Made by a program: the position numbers and the translations under genes
NCBI GenBank assembly: GCA_036898135.1
Contig: CM072513.1
Coordinates: 90,501,225 to 90,565,224, forward strand
Direction of reading: 5' to 3'
DNA from: Oncomelania hupensis
Taxonomy: Eukaryota; Mollusca; Gastropoda; Littorinimorpha; Pomatiopsidae
Length of the DNA: 64,000 nt
The notes under the pieces: generated by a model
What the model was told of the DNA's origin: nothing
Seen by the model: only the letters and a program-made list of their open reading frames with translations
Databases searched by the model: none
Shown: piece after piece, positions 59,205-64,000 of the stretch
Numbering within the stretch: the stretch's first letter is position 1
Layout: every line of letters starts with the position of its first letter

Positions 59205-59757
59205 GCTTTAGGTCTAGCGGACTCTTCTGAGCCAAATCAGGACCGGAAAACCCCCGATCCGCATAAAAGATCTGCTGAAACAACCCTAGTGGGAAAACTG
59301 AATGCCCTCCACCGGCCAGTCACTTTACAATAAAGACATCCCACGCAGGGGACGGCTGAGGCTTTACCCCAACTAATCGAACCCCCGGTTACAAAAACAA
59401 AATAGAATACAAACATCATTATAAATTATCAACAAAACACATATAAAATGCCTATATTGCTAAATAATAACATCATAGGAAGCCCTAGTGACCACCCGGC
59501 AGAAAGCGTCCAATACTCCCAAGCTGATCAAACAGACCCCATACACAAACAAGGAGTCTTGTCCAGGAAGAGTTTTCAAGAAAAAAGGTAGGTCATTTAT
59601 CTAGCGAAGAAGAAGATAGTATAGCAGAGTGATAGGACAGAGCAGGAATGGGAAAGAGCAAATGAGGAAGACAGCGACAGTGGGAATTTAAAGCACTAAA
59701 TTTCCAGAAAGTGGGGATACTATTTATACTGAAACCCCCGGCACTCCAACGGGGGTA
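59205..59757 (-). mobile_element. unclassified ~570-bp retroposon, copy 4
   Basis: Inverted copy from GTTGCTTTAGGTCTAGCGG to CCCCCGGCACTCCAACGGGG. It keeps the 5' hairpin and the TATAAATAG box (as CTATTTATAC). It lies upstream of the P2X7-like gene on the opposite side. Confidence 0.85.
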
Positions 59758-60400
59758 CCGTTGCCGCAGTGAATCGGTCATGCCTATAAAGGAAAGACAG
59801 GTTTTCAACTGGGGCTTTTACTTTTCCCTTTATAGGTTAGAACAATCTACAGTGGCAAGATTGCTCATGACCCCAAGGGGTATATCCAATTAAAACACTC
59901 GAAAATACATTCTGCCAAAATATATCAGCTTTTCATATCAAACCAGTTGTAAAATTCCAATTTCAATGCCAACTTTGATAACATTTTATGAATCAAAGAC
60001 TTCAAATATAATACAGTCTCTGTTATTATGCTGGTTGGAGTAATAATAATAATACCAGGGATCGTACAGTATTATTTTGTAGTCTCTGGCAGTACTGTAC
60101 AATCTGATAATATATATATATATTTTTTAAAATTGTATACATTTTTGTTTTCCTTCTCATTGACACAAAACATTATTGCACAGAAAATTCATTATTGCGC
60201 ATTTTAGTTACACTTACAATGGGTATTGTTAATCTGACACAAAATAAATGTTTTAAGTTAAAGAAAAACATTTTAAGACAGAAAAAAATATCTAAGGTAC
60301 AATTATAATCACTTTGATGCAACAATCTTTAAAGAAAAGAAGAAAAAAAGATGTACACATAATACAAATTGTAAACTATAAATATAATAAACAATGTGCT
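59758..60400. other. intergenic, no supported feature
   Basis: AT-rich. Nothing beyond short A/T runs. Confidence 0.5.
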
Positions 60401-60404
60401 ATGC

Positions 60405-60665
60405 ATGGATGGATTGATAATAATGCACAATTGCACGGATTGATATATAGGCCAATATATGACTGGACGGACTGATATGATCCACAATGAGGCGGATTGA
60501 TAGAATTAATAATTATGCAATTGAACAGATTTAATTTAAATAATGCACGTGGGTGGATTGAAATAGACTAATTCATATGACTGGACAGATTGATTGATAT
60601 AATAAATACAATTGGACGGATTAATATTATTAATGCACGATCGAATGGATTGATATACACAATCC
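60405..60665. repeat. degenerate ~35-bp minisatellite (GGATTGATA)
   Basis: CGGATTGATA-type units with TGCACAATTG or 'atatgactgga' spacers recur about eight times with strong divergence. Confidence 0.6.
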
Positions 60666-60887
60666 TGAAGTTTGTTTGTTTGTTTGTCTGCATGGACGGA
60701 CATTAAAAACTGCATGCAAACGGCAGGTTCTAATAAAATGGTAAGGGTAAGAAAACTACGGTCGACTTAGCTACAGTTTTCCGTGGCACTGGCTACATAA
60801 GGTGCAACTTTTACAGGATTGTCTCCCTTCCAAATGTCAAGGTCGCACTAGCTGCAGAGGTGGCTCTTCGCATTTGTTACCTCCCCT

Positions 60888-61375
60888 GGGGCGAGTTTCA
60901 AAACAGCGAGATCTCGGTAGATCTCGGTAGATCTTGCTCATTGGGTCGTTTCTACGGCTGCTCGCTCGCTAGTCAATCGCAAGGCGAGGCGAGAAAGAGC
61001 TAGGCGCCTCTCGGGGTACTTTGCCTGCAAGATCAAGATGGCGGAAAGTACGCGGTTTATGCTACTTGGAATCTGTTACGGTGATAATTCGATGGTAAAT
61101 CTTCGAGTTTCAACCAGATCATGGGAGGGGGTGAAGAACTGTAAGTGAACAATTTTGCTTTTAATCGATTTTGATGATACATTTGATTTTTTTTTACTTT
61201 ATTTGATTTTATTTTCGCAAATCGTCCAACACATTCGAAGGAACCGCCGTTTGTGTACAAATTGAAAACGAGGCTAGAATGAGGCAGCATGGTGGGTAGT
61301 TTCATTCAATGATCGGTCTGACTCAAAAACGAGATCTTGTGACCTAGATAGTCTCGCTGAATTGAAACTCGGCCC
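60888..61375. mobile_element. PIF/Harbinger-like short element
   Basis: Ends GGGGCGAGTTTCAAAACAGC and, as complement, GGGCCGAGTTTCAATTCAGC, extending to GAGA. GGG...GTTTCA termini are common in PIF/Harbinger elements. No matching target duplication was found. Inside, CAAGATGGCGG at ~61036 starts a 36-codon frame ending at a GTAAGT donor, which could be a first exon. Confidence 0.5.
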
Positions 61376-61699
61376 TGGCTACAGCAGTAGGAGTGTCATT
61401 CTATTGTTTTGACAACCAGACGTGTTCACACAACTGCAGGGACTGTTCTTTCTGTCTTTCTTTTTTTCTTTCTTTAATTAGTTAACCGTAACGCCAGTAG
61501 GACTGAGTGTTCTCCAACCACAAGGAAAACAACAACCCCGTGTCATGGAAGTAACGATGCAAACACGGCTCCACCTCCAACCCCTACCTCCACGTACGCC
61601 CCTTTTCCTCATCTTTCCCCATCTCTCTCCCATTCACCCTCGTTCTTTAGTTTAGTTCATTTTTCTCATCCCCCTCCCCTTCCCTCCCTCCTCCTAGCA

Positions 61700-61759
<60 letters not shown>

Positions 61760-61765
61760 TCTCTG
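61700..61765. repeat. (CT)n microsatellite
   Basis: A nearly pure CT run preceding the 28-bp minisatellite. Confidence 0.95.
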
Positions 61766-61775
61766 ATCTTCCTTT

Positions 61776-63177
61776 CCCCTATCATTTCCAACTTAATCCC
61801 TTTCGCCCATCATTCCCAACTTAATCCCTTTCCCCTATCATTCCCAATTTAATCCCGTCTCCTTATCATTCCCAACTTAATCCCTTTCCCCTATCATTCC
61901 CAACTTAATCCCGTCCCCTTATCATTCCCAACTTAATCCCGTCCCCTTATCATTCCCAACTTAATCCCGTTCCCTTATCATTCCCAACTTAATCCCGTCC
62001 TCTTATCATTTCCAACTTAATCCCGTTCCCTTATCATTCCCAACTTAATCCCGTCCCTTTATCATTCCCAACTTAATCCCGTCCCCTTATCATTCCCAAC
62101 TTAATCCCGTTCCCTTATCATTCCCAACTTAATCCCGTCCCCTTATCATTCCCAACTTAATCCCGTCCCCTTATCATTCCCAACTTAATCCCGTCCCCTT
62201 ATCATTCCCAACTCAATCCCGTCCCCTTATTATTCCCAACTTAATCCCGTTCCCCTATCATTCCCAACTTAATCCCGTCCCCTTATCATTCCCAACTTAA
62301 TCCCGTCCCCTTATCATTCCCAACTTAATCCCGTTCCCTTATCATTCCCAACTTAATCCCGTTCCCTTATCATTCCCAACTTAATCCCGTCCCCTTATCA
62401 TTCCCAACTTAATCCCGTCCCCTTATCATTCCCAACTTAATCCCGTTCCCTTATCATTCCCAACTTAATCCCGTCCCCTTATCATTCCCAACTTAATCCC
62501 GTCCCCTTATCATTCCCAACTTAATCCCGTTCCCTTATCATTCCCAACTTAATCCCGTCCCCTTATCATTCCCAACTTAATCCCGTCCCCTTATCATTCC
62601 CAACTTAATCCCGTTCCCTTATCATTCCCAACTTAATCCCGTCCCCTTATCATTCCCAACTTAATCCCGTCCCCTTATCATTCCCAACTTAATCCCGTCC
62701 CCTTATCATTCCCAACTTAATCCCGTTCCCTTATCATTCCCAACTTAATCCCGTCCCCTTATCATTCCCAACTTAATCTCGTCCCCTTATCATTCCCAAC
62801 TTAATCCCGTCCCCTTATCATTCCCAACTTAATCCCGTTCCCCTATCATTCCCAACTTAATCCCGTCCCCTTATCATTCCCAACTTAATCTCGTCCCCTT
62901 ATCATTCCCAACTTAATCCCGTTCCCTTATCATTCCCAACTTAATCCCGTCCCCTTATCATTCTTAACTTAATCCCGTTCCTTTATCATTCCCAACTTAA
63001 TCCCGTCCCCTTATCATTCCCAACTTAATCCCGTCCCCTTATCATTCCCAACTTAATCCCGTCCCCTTATCATTCCCAACTTAATCCCGTCCCCTTATCA
63101 TTCCCAACTTAATCCCGTTCCATTATCATTTACAACTTAATCCCGTCCCCTTATCATTCCCAACTTAATCCCGTTCA
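61776..63177. repeat. 28-bp minisatellite, ~50 copies
   Basis: Units contain CCCAACTTAATCCCG followed by TCCCCTTATCATT or TTCCCTTATCATT. The phase is kept throughout. The first four units and the last ones are most diverged. C and T variants alternate in a C-C-T pattern over about units 20-32, giving an 84-bp higher-order period there. Confidence 0.97.
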
Positions 63178-63254
63178 TAAGTTGTACTGATAAGTTGTGC
63201 TTGAAGGAGCAAACGTGCCAGTACCATAGTATCAACAAGACAACGTAAATAGCA

Positions 63255-63294
63255 TCCACACACGCACACACACACACTCACACCCACACACACG

Positions 63295-63326
<32 letters not shown>
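63255..63326. repeat. (CA)n microsatellite
   Basis: CACACA with CACGCA variants. Confidence 0.95.
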
Positions 63327-63327
<1 letters not shown>

Positions 63328-63339
63328 TGGTTTTCACAA

Positions 63340-63835
63340 AATAAACACTCTACAAAAAGACGGAATCCACAAAACATACTAACCGAAAAAAGCTTCCCAA
63401 AGGGAATAATTAAACATTAAAAAAAATTGTTTTGAAGGCCCAAATAAAGGAAGCAAAGACAAAACAAATTAATCATTTAAAAAAATAAAACAAATTTAAA
63501 AAATGTAAATTAAAAAAAAGAGTTTTCTTTCGAATTTACAATGGACGAAAAAGTTATATTCACAAAAACATACTAAATTAAAAATTATTATTAAAATAAT
63601 TTTGAATAAACTTAAAAAATAGTTTTTTTTTTGGAAGAGCAAACAAAAATAAAAATAAATAAGCAAAGAAAAAACAAATTCATCATTTAAAAAAAAGTAA
63701 ATTTAAAAAATGAGTTTTGTCCCGAATGTATTATGTACGAATAAATGATATTTACAAAAACATACTAAATTAAAAATGATTATTTAAAAAAAAAAGAATA
63801 AATAAACAACAATTTTATTTTGGGAAGTCAAAAGA
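63340..63835. repeat. ~192-bp tandem repeat, about 2.5 copies
   Basis: ACAAAACATACTAA recurs at about 63368, 63561 and 63753, and 'AACAAATTAATCATTTAAAA' and its variant at 63464 and 63675. Very A-rich and degenerate. 63836-64000 shows no feature. Confidence 0.6.
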
Positions 63836-64000
63836 CAGGAATGTGTGTTACCATGGCTTTAGTCACTGCAACTGTACACCACTAGCTGCATCGAGTAGCT
63901 GAGAATGCTGATCATAATCCCAATTCAATGCAGGGCCTACTGCGCATGACTTAGCAGGTTCCGTCACTCTGCATAGCCAACACGCATAACATCAGACTAT

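Noticed and set aside
1..64000. CRISPR arrays, prophage or bacterial operons
   Set aside because: The window is eukaryotic: spliced genes, SINEs and LINEs. The tandem arrays lack unique spacers.

Overview
The window is animal nuclear DNA, most likely from a lophotrochozoan and probably a gastropod mollusc. That placement is an inference from the repeat families and from a stand-alone P2X7-tail-type gene, not a proof. It is AT-rich, its genes are split by GT-AG introns, and transposable elements are very dense. It has no operons, ribosome binding sites or CRISPR arrays.

Four host genes can be rebuilt exon by exon, each with a fully consistent reading frame. (1) SLIRP, minus strand, 9153 down to 2203, 4 exons, 103 aa: a small mitochondrial RRM protein. 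(2) ALKBH1, plus strand, 9386-15508, 6 exons, 511 aa: a nucleic-acid dioxygenase with intact HxD...H and R...R motifs. Genes 1 and 2 stand head to head with 232 bp between start codons, the arrangement known for human ALKBH1/SLIRP; both act on mitochondrial RNA in vertebrates. (3) SLC3A2 (4F2hc/CD98 heavy chain), plus strand, 30466-41180, 10 exons, 620 aa, with transmembrane helix and light-chain cysteine preserved. (4) A P2X7-receptor C-terminal (ballast/zinc) domain protein without an ion channel, minus strand, 58469 down to 49705, 3 exons, 195 aa. Its 7.6-kb first intron holds a palindrome, a pogo-like MITE and a hAT element that itself contains a P-like element with a THAP exon.

Layout: 0-1.2 kb RTE-like LINE; 1.2-9.2 kb SLIRP with LINE, hAT and foldback insertions in its introns; 9.4-15.5 kb ALKBH1; 15.5-30 kb intergenic DNA with a solo LTR inside a SINE, several tRNA-derived SINEs, a chimeric tRNA/5S SINE, an unclassified ~570-bp retroposon, L2/CR1-like and I/Jockey-like LINE pieces, a TA-flanked DNA element and 5'-truncated RTE copies; 30-41 kb SLC3A2 with CR1, SINE, hAT and piggyBac insertions in its introns; 41-49.7 kb repeats, including a hAT element with an exact 8-bp target duplication; 49.7-58.5 kb the P2X7-like gene; 58.5-64 kb repeats ending in a ~1.4-kb minisatellite of 28-bp units.

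The clearest signals are the conserved ALKBH1/SLIRP pair, the intact channel-less P2X7-tail gene, a group of five CAG-ended elements each flanked by an exact 6-bp duplication, the P-like element nested in one of these, and the tRNA/5S SINE. Family assignments rest on motif reading by eye; no database search was run.
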